This document shows positions 50,001-60,261 of a DNA stretch of 64,000 nt, piece by piece. The position numbers and the translations under genes were made by a program. This DNA is from Dallia pectoralis. Taxonomy: Eukaryota; Chordata; Actinopteri; Esociformes; Umbridae. Below the pieces are notes generated by a model. The model was not told where the DNA came from. It did no database searches and saw only the letters and a list, made by a program, of their open reading frames with translations. Position 1 is the stretch's first letter. Each line of letters opens with the position of its first letter. The stretch is from contig CM055756.1 in the NCBI GenBank assembly GCA_029465975.1, positions 12,403,223 through 12,467,222 of the forward strand, in the 5' to 3' direction.

Positions 50001-50606
50001 AGTTGTGACAGCATATGAATCTTGAAACCGATCCCCACTTCGGGTTTCCAATACCAGCCGCGAGGGGGCAGGCTTGGGCAAGGCTCTTGTTGAGTTGGCC
50101 GGAGCACAGGGGTGATAGGAAGCTCCCTCTGCAACAGGAGGGGGGGAGATCGCTTCCTCTTCGAGGGAAGTGGCATCTGATTGAGGAGCCCAGCTCCCTG
50201 CCTCCATGCCAGGGGGTGCGCCCGGCGCCACCACAACCCCCTCAAGCTCGCTCTGAAAATGGCGGACGAAGCGGTCGGTGAAGCGGCGGCAAAAGGCGGA
50301 GGCAGAGTCAGGGGAGTAGTGTGGGTTTTCAAGGAGGAATGCCCGAAAGTGGCGGGCAAAGTCCCCAGCAGCCAGGCGAGCGTGAAGCTCACAGAACTCT
50401 GTCCAACTCAGGCAGGGGGAGGGAGAGGGCGTGGGGGTGTCCGATAAGGAAGAGGGGTGAGGCTGAGAAAGTGGAGGGGGTAGAGGGGGTGGACGAAGGG
50501 ACAAGGGCAATAGGGAGGGTGATGGAGGGGAGGGAGAAGGTGAAGGGGGTAGTGGGGAAGAGTTGGCTACCCGCGGGCTGGGCGGGGTTAATAGAGAGCC
50601 GTTCAT
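41008..50606 (-). CDS. sh2b1: SH2B adaptor protein 1, with alternative C-termini
   Basis: Adaptor that binds activated JAK2 and receptor kinases (insulin, leptin, Trk signalling). Exons from the 5' end: 50606-48876, 48669-48568, 47472-47381, 47106-47024, 46269-46123, 45981-45776, 44829-44655, 43808-43718 and 41282-41008. The first exon (577 codons) has a Pro/Ser-rich start, the dimerization region near residues 70-125 (FCELHARLAAGDFARHF) and KKRFSLRNVGRSVRGSVRG; it is longer than the mammalian equivalent. PH domain about 548-642; SH2 domain about 735-835 with FLVRQSETRRGEYVLTF. Including the 91-base exon gives ...DCVLDQQTP and stop at 41261-41263 (882 residues, beta-like); skipping it gives a Pro-rich tail ending NQYSFF, stop 41008 (936 residues, alpha-like). 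Start ATG 50606 matches the family MNG start. Confidence 0.94.
41755..42715. repeat. 47/35/39-bp minisatellite with palindromic core
   Basis: About 23 units containing CATCACTAGTATGTTATGTC and a core of either GTACTATAGCACTATAGTAC (two 9-base arms around CA) or the shorter perfect palindrome GTACTATAGTAC. It lies in the last sh2b1 intron. Confidence 0.95.
42716..43700. other. Intron sequence without a clear feature
   Basis: Part of the last sh2b1 intron. A short duplicated stretch (ATAACATGTGTATTAATTGA at about 43200 and 43270) and CT-rich runs at 43020-43080 and 43580-43690 are visible. I see no gene, RNA or transposon. Confidence 0.5.
43888..44192. repeat. 12-bp G-rich minisatellite, about 25 copies
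   Basis: Unit GTGGGTACAGGG with a G/T variant at one position (GGGG or GTGG). Each unit has two G runs of three or more on the plus strand. It lies about 80 bases upstream of the acceptor of the alternative 91-base sh2b1 exon. Confidence 0.95.
44832..45352 (-). repeat. 24-bp purine/pyrimidine minisatellite at an SH2 exon acceptor
   Basis: About 22 copies of AGAGGAGACGAAGAGAACGA plus CAAG. On the minus strand it is more than 80 percent pyrimidine and runs into TCTCCTCTCCAG, the acceptor of exon 44829-44655. It therefore acts as, or has replaced, the polypyrimidine tract. Open frames on both strands are artefacts. Confidence 0.95.
46385..46978. repeat. 73-bp tandem repeat, about 8 copies
   Basis: Unit contains CACTTATTGTTATTCAGCAC, AATCAGAACCATAATGAGTC and ATATTAAGGCCATATTATAC. 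Alternating variants (ACCATAAT / ACCGTAAT, ACTAAT / ACAAAT) suggest higher-order two-unit expansion. It ends about 45 bases before the donor of exon 47106-47024. Confidence 0.9.
47636..48556. repeat. 28-bp minisatellite, about 33 copies
   Basis: Unit AACCAGAGCCTGCAATTACA plus AATAACAG. Nearly perfect; the outermost units carry CTGCTATT instead of CTGCAATT. It begins about 12 bases beyond the donor of sh2b1 exon 48669-48568. Confidence 0.97.
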
Positions 50607-53600
50607 TCTCTAGGGAGGGGTTCGGCTTGAGCTGATGGGTTTATCACTTAAAGCTTGTTAATGAAACCTGAAATGATAGCACAGCTGGCATAAGGCCAGG
50701 GAGCGCACACACTAATGTGCATTGGAGCCAATTTACAAATGGGTGTGAATTTGAGTTCTGTAGTAGACCAGGCAATCACCTCCATTTAAACATTGAAATA
50801 AAAGACTGCAGTACCCATGAGCACAGACGGAGAAGAGGTAGAGGTTTAAATGCTCTGTCTCGGTACTACATGGTGTTATAACATTTTATAACAACAAAAA
50901 CAGGTTTAAAAACACATTAGGATAAAAGGTATAGGATATGGAGAGGGGTAAATTGATGATGTTCACAAATAGCAGCCCGGCTTAGTCCACCCCACACATC
51001 GGCAAGAAAACGACAGTAGCCTGCAAAAAAAAAACACAATCAATGGTGACACACTACACTGCACAGCTGTTCAGTGGATTCTTTTCGCAGCAATCACATT
51101 TGTTTCGCCGTTCCACCCTCTGAATACTCATATCAAAAGCCAACAAAAATGCACTTCTGTCAAATGTATGAAAACAAATGTTTGCCAGTCAATCTACCGC
51201 TGAAAAATAATGATTTGCTGAGATCTGGCATTGTCAACTCTCGCTTGGGGGGAAAAAATTGTATTATTTAACCCTGCTGGTCATCAAAGACCATTTTGTA
51301 GAGCCATCTGGACTTATGACATTAATTATGGCTATTCTGAAAGCGCAATTGCATTTACTTCTGATGAAAAGGTCTATTTTGAACTGCTTGTCTTCTAATT
51401 GTTTGAAAGAAATATAACCTAAAAAGTATATCCATCTTTGTGATACAAATATAACGGCTTGTCCTCTGCAGTTGTCTGTTAGAGAAAGGGTGACACCAGT
51501 TCAATTGTAAAATGACTTACAATGTTTGACTTATTAGTACAGATTGAGATGAATATCCAAATGTTTGTTTGAGACACGACAGATGTGATAACTAACAGAA
51601 TGCCTCTTCACACACTATAGTAAAGCCCAAGGCAGTATGGCATAACGGCAACTAACGAATTTGGTATGTCGAAATGGTTGTAAACAACTCACTGCGTATG
51701 AAACCTGCATGTGAGCTAACAACATGACCTGAAGAGCAGCTCGGTTAGCAGGTTGGCGCTGCACGTAAACATACCAGAGAGACTGCCCCGCTGTATACTA
51801 TACGCTATACTACTAGTAGTATTACTACTGGATACATTACTACCTAGACAGTATGCTATCATGTAAAAACCGCTGTCGGCGGATTTTTAAAAATACTAAA
51901 CAGGAGTGTAAGAGACTATTATGTAATTATTAAGGGTAGTCAGTAGATAAGGCAAAGGGACACATGATGGTCAATGTAGCAGCTAAATAGACTAGTTAGC
52001 AACCAGAACACGCACATTATCACGTAATAAACACAAGTTAGCAACCAGAACCTGCACATCATCACGTAATAAACACTAGTTAGCAACCAGAACCTGCATA
52101 ATAAACACTAGTTAGCAACCAGAACCTGCACATCATCACGTAATAAACACTAGTTAGCAACCAGAACATCATCACGTAATAAACACAACTAGCAACCAGA
52201 ACCTGCACATCATCACGTAATAAACACTAGTTAGCAACCAGAACCTGCATAATAAACACTAGTTAGCAACCAGAACCTGCACATCATCACGTAATAAACA
52301 CTAGTTAGCAACCAGAACATCATCACGTAATAAACACAACTAGCAACCAGAACCTGCACATCATCACGTAATAAACACTAGTTAGCAACCAGAACCTGCA
52401 TAATAAACACTAGTTAGCAACCAGAACCTGCACATCATCACGTAATAAACACTAGTTAGCAACCAGAACCTGCATAATAAACACTAGTTAGCAACCAGAA
52501 CATGCACATCATCACGTAATAAATACAAGTTAGCTAACACACCATCAATCTTAGCTAGTTAGCTGGGATCCAGAATGCCGTTCACTTCTCATCACGCTAA
52601 CTAGCTCATTAGATAGCATAGTAAACACTGTAGCTGATAAATGCTACGCTACATTACGTAACTTACTAGCAACAATAGCCATTTGAAATCAAAGCGATTT
52701 TTGGGCCAAATATGTATAATGTAGTTACAGTAGTTATCGTTTGGTTTTATTCGCTAGCTGCCAAGCTAAAAAGGCACTGCTGCTAGCTAACGTCAAATAA
52801 AGTAACGTAAATAGTATTGTGCTTACCCACTATTACATGCTTGTCTTCAAAATAAAGTCCACTTTACAGTTAGCTAGCAAGCTGGTTACTCGTTATTGCT
52901 CCCAGGCTAACGATAGCAAAACAGGCTAATACGGTTAGCCTATATGGTTAGCATGTGTTAGCCTATATGGTTAGCCTGTGTTAGCCTATACGGTTAGCTA
53001 GTTTGTTAGCCAGCTATTAATAAAACAGCTAGCTAGTAATTTTGCGTTGCTGCATTAGAATTTTTATTTATGGCTCAATATTTTTCGCTCTAGCGTATTC
53101 ATTCACTTACTCTGATACAATTTCTCTATATATTCTCAATATTATTATTATCATTTTATGACAATTGATGTTGCAAAAATATGACTATTTCTCTGCCTCT
53201 TTTCCCTGTCTCGCGATAAATCCTGGGACTCGGTCTGGGACAGAGGAGGGAGGACGGGAGAGGGAAGAGGGCGGTAGCAGAAATGAGTTGTGAGGAGTAG
53301 GTTTCATGGTTTGCATCATGTTTGCAAACTGAGTACTTGCGTTGCTGCTGGTACTATGGATGGGCCTTCTAAACATTTTAAAACTACTGTGATTTATTTT
53401 GACAAAATAAGTACCACATCGATTTATCAATAAAACCAGCTTAGCCTTAAATACCTGCAAAGACCTCTGATCTAGAGACAGCCTGCTTTTAAAAAAATCC
53501 ATAATTGAATGTTGGACTGAAATGCATTGCTAGCAGACGTTGTATATAGACTTACTCAAGATGTTATTGCCTATATAATTTCCATTTTATTTTGTAAATA

Positions 53601-54870
53601 CCTTTAAGAAAAAATTAAATGTATGTATATGTCTGGCTACCCAAACAATTGCTCAGGGCGGTTTGAATGATTATGCTGTGTAAAGTCTTTCTCTTCATCC
53701 TTTATGCATTTCTGGTAACCTCCAGCTTGGGTTACATTTTTTATTTATTTCCCTCATGTGTTATTGGCCAGTGGGACTTTGGCTTTTTATGACTTTTTAT
53801 TTTCAAGCAAAATACCATTTGGCCTCAACTCTTCTTCTCAACAATATGCACACAGAAGTATACTACACTATATAAAAAAGGAAGTAAAGTAATGATGTTC
53901 ATCAACAAATTCACTGTTGTTGAACAATAAATGCGGTGTAACATAGAAAATGAAAATAAATGTAATATATACCTAAATAACTGTTAAGTATGCTAGCCTT
54001 CATAATTAATTTATTATCTATGTCTTTAAACTTGTTCCCACCGTTGTTTAGACCCAGACTTCTCTGGGGTTAATGCTGACTCATCTACTTTTAATATAGT
54101 ATTCCCAACAGTTTGACAGCATTTGTCAAAGCCCTCTAGTCCAAGTAGAGATTGGAGAGAATAGAGTACCTTGTCTGAATATGGGCTTAATGTTCAGCAC
54201 AAACACTTAAAGCAACTTTGCCCAACATTTGGGTTCTGTCACGGTTGCTGTGACAGCGGCACACTCTTCTGGCTGGGATGAGGCATTACAAGCTGAGGCG
54301 CCGGTTTTATTCAGTTTACCACAGGTATTTATCTCATCTTGAACACACCTAGGACTGTCTTGTTCTAACCATTCACACCAGGTCTCAATTAGTATGTCGG
54401 AACTAACATATATACGTAAGGATAATATATCATGATTTTGTTAAAACCAAACAAACACTTACTTGTGTACGCTGATGATGCAAAGCGGCAGGTCCTGACG
54501 GTGTCCACGGGCGTGAGCTCAGAGCATGTGTTGGGCAGCTAGCTGGGGTCTTCACAGATATTTTCAACCTGTCACTCCCTTGCGGTTGTCCCCAGGTGTG
54601 TCAAGACCTCAACCATGCTGCCTGTTTGACTTCCTAACCAACAGACCTCAGTCTGTCAGTTTGTACAACTTCAGCTCATTCCTTTTGACTTTGAACACCG
54701 GTGTCCCCCAGGGCTTGTTTACTGAAGCATGGTCGAGAGCATTCTAACCAACTGTGCCACAGTCAAGTACCAAGGTTGCTCTGCGGCCTTCCGGAAGTCC
54801 CTGCAACGGGTAGTGAAAACATAAAGTTGGACACTTCGTTCTAATCAACGAAATGTGGACGTTGTTGAGG
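50607..54870 (-). other. sh2b1 upstream region and spacer
   Basis: The bases just 5' of the start codon on the minus strand read AACCCCTCCCTAG, a fair acceptor, so a noncoding exon probably lies further upstream; I cannot locate it. AT-rich sequence with many AGCTAGC-type words (51.7-53.1 kb) and one tandem array (51978-52530). 53.5-54.87 kb shows no gene, RNA or clear transposon. Confidence 0.4.
51978..52532. repeat. Higher-order tandem repeat of about 40-120 bp
   Basis: Built from the blocks TAGTTAGCAACCAGAACCTG, CACATCATCACGTAATAAAC and a short form CATAATAAACAC, arranged in a repeating multi-block pattern (about four long periods). Confidence 0.85.
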
Positions 54871-54876
54871 TTGCCA

Positions 54877-54902
54877 GATACCCACCACTATACTAACGAG
54901 GA
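54877..54902 (-). pseudogene. tRNA-Asp 5'-half relic
   Basis: 26 bases that match the 5' part of the intact tRNA-Asp gene at 55013-55084 with one change, followed by the same flank (CCTGGCAAATCTTAAACAAG). The rest of the tRNA is gone. Confidence 0.8.
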
Positions 54903-55012
54903 AGTGCCCAGTCAAAGGGGACCTGGCAAATCTTAAACAAGACATGAAAAAGTAAAAGAGGCATACTAGAGTCAAGCTGGCATGATGAAGTGAGGCTTGA
55001 AAAGGCATCACT

Positions 55013-55084
55013 CTCCCCGTCGGGGAATTGAACCCCGGTCTCCCGCGTGACAGGCGGGGATACTCACCACTATACTAACGAGGA
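55013..55084 (-). tRNA. tRNA-Asp (anticodon GTC)
   Basis: 72 bases on the minus strand, starting TCCTCGTTAGTATAGTGGT and ending CCCCGACGGGGAG. Acceptor stem, D arm with box A, anticodon loop CTGTCAC and T arm GGTTCAATTCC (box B, with A where the usual gene has G) are all intact. A TTTT terminator follows about 10 bases downstream. No intron, no encoded CCA. Confidence 0.96.
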
Positions 55085-55536
55085 GCCGCTGAAAGCGTCA
55101 AAGTCAAAGGGTACCTGGCAAATCTTAAACAAGACACGGTTGAAAATAATAGGCCTGAGCTGGAACGGTATGTATCTGTAGGTTATGAACGCTTTAAGCA
55201 GCAAACTATTTTCCCGAGTTTCTTTAAAGGTGACACTTCCCGGAACACAAAGGTGTCACTGGAATTGCCAAGAAGTAAATCTTGAGATTGAATTGTTTGG
55301 ATTATTGCAAACTTCTGTAAAGGTGTTGTCCATCAAGCCCAATTAATCCACACATGTCACAAAAGATCATGTTTTATGCCACTTAGCGTTTCACTGCCAG
55401 CCCCAAAATATATTTTGCCTTATATTCCACTTCCATTTGAGGCAGTTAAAGGTTATTTTATTTTCCGTGTACTGTGAATTTTTTAACTGCCCATTGACTA
55501 AAACAACTTTTTTTTGAAGGATCCAAAATTGAGCAT

Positions 55537-55607
55537 TGCATTGGCCGGGAATCGAACCCGGGCCTCCCGCGTGGCAGGCGAGAATTCTACCACTGAACCA
55601 CCAATGC
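55537..55607 (-). tRNA. tRNA-Gly (anticodon GCC)
   Basis: 71 bases on the minus strand, starting GCATTGGTGGTTCAGTGGT and ending CCCGGCCAATGCA. Anticodon loop CTGCCAC, box A and box B (GGTTCGATTCC) are canonical. T runs for RNA polymerase III termination follow (TTTT, then a run of eight T). Confidence 0.97.
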
Positions 55608-55737
55608 ATAAGATGTACAGTCTACCGGTGTGTTTAAGGAAAATCCGAAAATACAGACGCAGTCAAAAAGAATAAGGCACATTCTCGAGTCAAGCGGGCA
55701 GGATGAGGGTAAGGAATGGGGGAAAAAAAGACATCGA

Positions 55738-55805
55738 CCTCTCCGTGAGGGAATTGAACCCCGGCCTCCCGCGTGACAGGCGGAGATATACGATAAGCCG
55801 TTGCT
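55738..55805 (-). pseudogene. Degenerate tRNA-Asp copy
   Basis: Keeps the anticodon arm (CGCCTGTCACGCGGGAG) and T arm but the 5' acceptor strand and D arm are scrambled, so box A is lost. It has the same downstream flank words as the intact copy (CCTGGCAAACCTTAAACAAA), showing that the unit was duplicated with its flank. Confidence 0.85.
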
Positions 55806-56049
55806 AGTGCTCAGTCTAAGGGGTCCTGGCAAACCTTAAACAAAACATTCAAAAGTAAAAGACAGATACTAGAGACTAAAGACTACGTTTTACTTTGAAA
55901 GGTTAAGCACTCTATTTAATACCTAAGTTCATGGCTTCTTAACCGGCATTTGAATGGGAAACTATCTTTTAGAATACATTTGGACCTTTGTAATCAACAT
56001 CAATATAAAATTATACACATTTCCCGACTATTAATCAAGCCGAGTACCG

Positions 56050-56320
56050 CTGCCTGAGTAAGTACGGGACTTCTCTCGACGCTTCTGGAACGCTCTGGAA
56101 AGACGTCTCTGCTGCGCTTGCGTCACCACACATGAATGTTGCGCTGTCATTGGTTAGTGCAGTTAGACAGTTCGAGAAATGCGGAGAATGAATCAATGGG
56201 ATGATATAAAAATGGATGATTTCTGCTCTGCCTTTACACTCCGATTCTCCGCGAACAGAACAAGAAGATAAGATAAGAGCGACGCTACTGTCTTTATACC
56301 CATTTATATCAACACAAACG
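56050..56320 (+). promoter_or_regulatory. Heat-shock promoter and noncoding first exon of hsp70
   Basis: Heat shock elements: TTCTGGAACGCTCTGGAA at 56083-56100 and TTCGAGAAATGCGGAGAA at 56171-56188. An inverted CCAAT box (ATTGG) lies at about 56149, and TATAAA at 56205-56210. Transcription would start near 56235. The first exon ends at 56320 (ACG/GTAAGG) and an 784-base intron runs to the acceptor TTTTGCAG at 57104. Confidence 0.85.
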
Positions 56321-57127
56321 GTAAGGGTTTCTATATGTTCCATAACGTAGCAGTAGGTTTACAGAAATAGATGTATATAGAAAATGATGATACGTTGTGT
56401 TTTTGGACTAACCTGAACAATATACGTTTAGCTATAGTTATATTCACTGTTTAATAAAAAAAATAATGAAACATTTATTTAATCGTTATTTCTGTGTAAT
56501 TTAAAATACCTTTTAGCTAAACTACGTTGTTATTTTCATAGTAATGTTTTAGAATGTATAACTTTTGTACTACTAAACACAGTTCAGAAAAATGCAATTC
56601 ATATGACAAGTATCATATTATGAAAATGTAAATGTAATACACTACAATAAATTAGTGATGTTGTTTAGTATTATATTCTTCTTAGTTCTCTGAAACCCCA
56701 TTGAATGTGTCTGGCAGTATATTGATTAGCATTTATAACACCAAGACATTATAAATAACATTGTTATCAAGGCCTATGTTAAAATGATATTATTATTTTA
56801 ATCACTTAATGTATTCATAGCATCCAGCGTCCTGACTATTGGAATATATTTTTCCAGTACCTTCATGTATTTGATGTTTAAGGGGTATATTACACCTATT
56901 CTATAGTTGACATACAATACAAAACAGTATGACCGGGCACAGGTCATGCAAATGTTGATAATCTCCTAACAAGGGCACATGTCAAAATCTAGGTGGATAA
57001 AATATGGATATCTTTTGCTATTACAATGCAATCATTTTACATGCTACCCCTTTAACCCCTTCAGTAAAAATACATTTCTAACATTTGCTTTTATTATTTT
57101 GCAGACAAATATCTCCAAAACGTCAAG

Positions 57128-59059
57128 ATGTCAGCTACAGGCAGATCTATTGGCATTGATCTGGGCACCACCTACTCATGTGTGGGGGTTTTCCAGCATG
57201 GCAAAGTGGAGATTATTGCCAACGACCAGGGCAACAGGACCACACCCAGCTATGTGGCCTTTACAGACACAGAGAGACTCATCGGAGACGCAGCAAAGAA
57301 CCAAGTAGCGATGAATCCAAACAACACAGTATTTGATGCTAAGCGCCTGATTGGCCGAAAGTTTGATGATGCAGTTGTCCAGTCGGACATGAAGCATTGG
57401 CCCTTCAAGGTTGTCAGTGAGGGAGGAAAACCTAAAGTTCAAGTAGAATACAAAGATGAAACCAAATCCTTCAACCCAGAGGAGATCTCTTCCATGGTCC
57501 TGGTCAAGATGAAGGAGACTGCTGAAGCATACCTGGGCCATAAGGTGTCCAACGCCGTCATTACAGTACCCGCCTACTTTAACGACTCCCAAAGACAGGC
57601 TACTAAAGACGCTGGCGTAATCGCAGGGCTGAACGTGCTGAGGATCATTAATGAGCCCACGGCGGCAGCCATCGCCTACGGTATGGACAAAGGAAAGTGC
57701 AAGGAACGCAACGTCCTGATCTTTGACCTGGGCGGGGGCACCTTTGACGTGTCCATCTTGACCATTGAGGATGGGATCTTTGAGGTGAAGGCCACGGCTG
57801 GGGACACTCATCTGGGAGGGGAAGACTTTGACAACCGCCTGGTCAGCCACTTTGTAGACGAGTTCAAGCGAAAACATAAGAAAGACATCAGCCAGAACAA
57901 GCGAGCTCTGAGGAGGCTGAGGACGGCCTGTGAGAGGGCCAAGAGAACCCTGTCTTCCAGCTCTCAGGCCAGTGTTGAGATCGACTCTCTGTTCGAGGGC
58001 ATCGACTTCTACACCTCAGTCACCAGGGCTCGTTTTGAAGAGATGTGTTCAGATCTTTTCCGGGGAACCCTGGAACCTGTGGAGAAATCCCTAAGGGACG
58101 CCAAGATGGACAAGTCCCAGATCCATGACATTGTCCTGGTCGGAGGTTCCACCCGGATCCCCAAGGTCCAAAAGCTCCTTCAAGACTTCTTCAATGGTCG
58201 AGATCTGAACAAAAGCATCAACCCCGATGAGGCGGTGGCCTACGGCGCAGCTGTGCAGGCGGCCATTTTGTCTGGTGACAAGTCTGAGAATGTCCAGGAC
58301 CTGCTATTACTGGATGTGGCTCCTCTGTCCCTGGGCATCGAGACCGCCGGAGGGGTTATGACTGCTCTGATCAAACGCAACACCACCATTCCATCCAAAC
58401 AGACACAGATCTTCACTACTTATGCTGACAACCAACCTGGTGTCCTGATTCAGGTCTTTGAGGGAGAGAGAGCCATGACCAAGGATAACAATCTTCTGGG
58501 GAAGTTTGATCTTTCTGGGATCCCCCCTGCCCCGCGGGGCGTCCCTCAGATTGAAGTTACCTTCGACATAGACGCCAATGGAATTCTAAACGTGTCTGCG
58601 ATGGACAAGAGCACAGGCAAAGAAAACAAGATCACCATTACCAATGACAAGGGCCGGCTCAGCAAAGAGGAGATTGAGAAGATGGTGCAGAATGCAGAGA
58701 AGTACAAAGCTGAGGATGAGGCACAGAAGGAGAAAATTACAGCCAAGAACTCCCTGGAGTCGTACGCCTTTAATATGAAAAGTGCAGTGGATGACGATAG
58801 CATGAAAGGCAAGATCAGTGAAGAAGACAAGAAGATAGTGGTGGAACGGTGCAATCAGTCCATCGCCTGGTTAGAAAACAACCAGCTGGGAGACAAGGAG
58901 GAGTACGAGCACCAGCTAAATGAGCTGCAGAAAGTGTGCCAGCCTATCATTACCAAGCTGTACCAGCAGGGGGCGATGCCCACTGGTAGCTGTGGAGATC
59001 AGGCCCGCTCTCGCTCTAGTGCAAGCTCCCAAGGACCAACAATTGAAGAGGTTGATTAA
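57128..59059 (+). CDS. hsp70: Heat shock protein 70 kDa (inducible cytosolic type)
   Basis: ATP-dependent cytosolic chaperone, 643 residues, one uninterrupted coding exon. Hsp70 signatures: IDLGTTYS (10-17), IFDLGGGTFDVSIL (198-211), VLVGGSTRIPKVQ (about 336-348), interdomain linker DLLLLDV (391-397), and the C-terminal PTIEEVD that binds TPR co-chaperones. Length fits cytosolic HSPA1-type proteins. The C-terminal segment (614-643) lacks the GGMP repeats typical of inducible and constitutive cytosolic forms and is Ser/Arg-rich instead. A 5' UTR intron, heat shock elements upstream and AATAAA at 59332-59337 show a complete gene, not a processed copy. Start: first ATG after the acceptor, with the canonical short N-terminus. 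The exact orthologue within the hspa1 family is not resolved. Confidence 0.97.
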   Translation: MSATGRSIGIDLGTTYSCVGVFQHGKVEIIANDQGNRTTPSYVAFTDTERLIGDAAKNQVAMNPNNTVFDAKRLIGRKFDDAVVQSDMKHWPFKVVSEGGKPKVQVEYKDETKSFNPEEISSMVLVKMKETAEAYLGHKVSNAVITVPAYFNDSQRQATKDAGVIAGLNVLRIINEPTAAAIAYGMDKGKCKERNVLIFDLGGGTFDVSILTIEDGIFEVKATAGDTHLGGEDFDNRLVSHFVDEFKRKHKKDISQNKRALRRLRTACERAKRTLSSSSQASVEIDSLFEGIDFYTSVTRARFEEMCSDLFRGTLEPVEKSLRDAKMDKSQIHDIVLVGGSTRIPKVQKLLQDFFNGRDLNKSINPDEAVAYGAAVQAAILSGDKSENVQDLLLLDVAPLSLGIETAGGVMTALIKRNTTIPSKQTQIFTTYADNQPGVLIQVFEGERAMTKDNNLLGKFDLSGIPPAPRGVPQIEVTFDIDANGILNVSAMDKSTGKENKITITNDKGRLSKEEIEKMVQNAEKYKAEDEAQKEKITAKNSLESYAFNMKSAVDDDSMKGKISEEDKKIVVERCNQSIAWLENNQLGDKEEYEHQLNELQKVCQPIITKLYQQGAMPTGSCGDQARSRSSASSQGPTIEEVD

Positions 59060-59339
59060 AATACATTGTTGGACAATATATTTTTTTCCCAGTCTGTTGT
59101 AACTACTGATTAAAATGACTTGAATGTGAAGCTCCTGTTTATGGTGAGGACTTCATTATCAAATAATTATTTGATATCTAAAGAAGAAGCACGCTGAAAA
59201 TATTTTTATTTTCAAATTGAATTGTTGCAAAAGACAAATAATATGTATTGAAATAAGTTTGTAGATCTGTTGGATCATTCTTTATCTTAAGAGTATTTAT
59301 AATTGCTTTTGTAAATTGTAAATGTGACTGTAATAAATG

Positions 59340-59845
59340 GTCATCTGATAGCCAGTCATCTCTATTGTCTTTTCTGATAATTCCTAGTCAAGCATATAAG
59401 ATAACAAGATATAATTGTATCCTAAACATTCATTTACTGGTTATCTTAATATTAATTGTTTCGGTATATGTTTTTAAAGTTGCTGGTGCAGTTTTCTTGA
59501 TTTTAAAAGCATATTAATATTTCTCAGGTGAACTAGCTTAGGTGTGTCATGTTACAGTGTATAACAAGCTGCTTAACCAAGATTTCAGATTCACAATTAA
59601 TCGTAAACCGCCTAAATGTCTACAGGACTTACTTCACAATTTCATGTCAAAGAAACTTACTGTCATGTAGAAATGTAACTATGCCCTTTGGCAAGTTGTT
59701 TTTTAGTACATATTTGGATTTTTGGATATTTATAGAACCCATTTTTAACTTCTCAATTTAGGAAACATGACTCACCATGCCCAAATATTGATTTAGGAAA
59801 GGCTAAGCTAATGTAATAATTTTGCAAAGTGCTGTCCCATTCCTC

Positions 59846-59893
<48 letters not shown>

Positions 59894-60255
59894 TTAGGGC
59901 AGACATTGTGATTGGGGGCTAGAAGTAAAAAAAATGTATTGCAGAATATACAAACAAACAAACATGGCAACATATGAACGATTTCTCCAGTATAAAAATT
60001 CAGAGGAAACTTAAAATAAATTTATGACTCTAGGCTACCTGAAGTTGGCTGGATCCCAATGCTGTCGTCGGCATTTAGGAAGGATGTTTGCGTCATATCC
60101 GTTACTAGGCTTAAACCGGGGAAAGTTGCTTCCTGAGTTCTTGACCAGGAACCGTAACTATTCCTGCTTAAAGGTTGCACACCAAAACACATAGATGACT
60201 TCTACGACAAACACATTTTATGTCTTTACAGAACAACTGAGACACAAATGATTGT
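59340..60255. other. hsp70-rabep2 spacer and rabep2 promoter region
   Basis: AT-rich spacer with a perfect (TA)n run at about 59852-59888. The segment 60040-60260 is more mixed in base content and probably holds the rabep2 promoter and 5' UTR. No gene or RNA seen. Confidence 0.5.
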
Positions 60256-60261
60256 AATTCC

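Noticed and set aside
53185..53502. Minus-strand open frame of 105 codons upstream of sh2b1
   Set aside because: No recognisable domain, no neighbouring exons that fit, and it is not repeated elsewhere. It might be part of a noncoding sh2b1 first exon, but I cannot support a protein.
55738..55805. Second functional tRNA-Asp
   Set aside because: The acceptor strand and D arm no longer pair and box A is lost, though anticodon and T arms remain.
57128..59059. hsp70 as a processed pseudogene because its coding region has no introns
   Set aside because: It has a 5' UTR intron, heat shock elements, a TATA box and an intact frame; intronless coding is normal for inducible hsp70.
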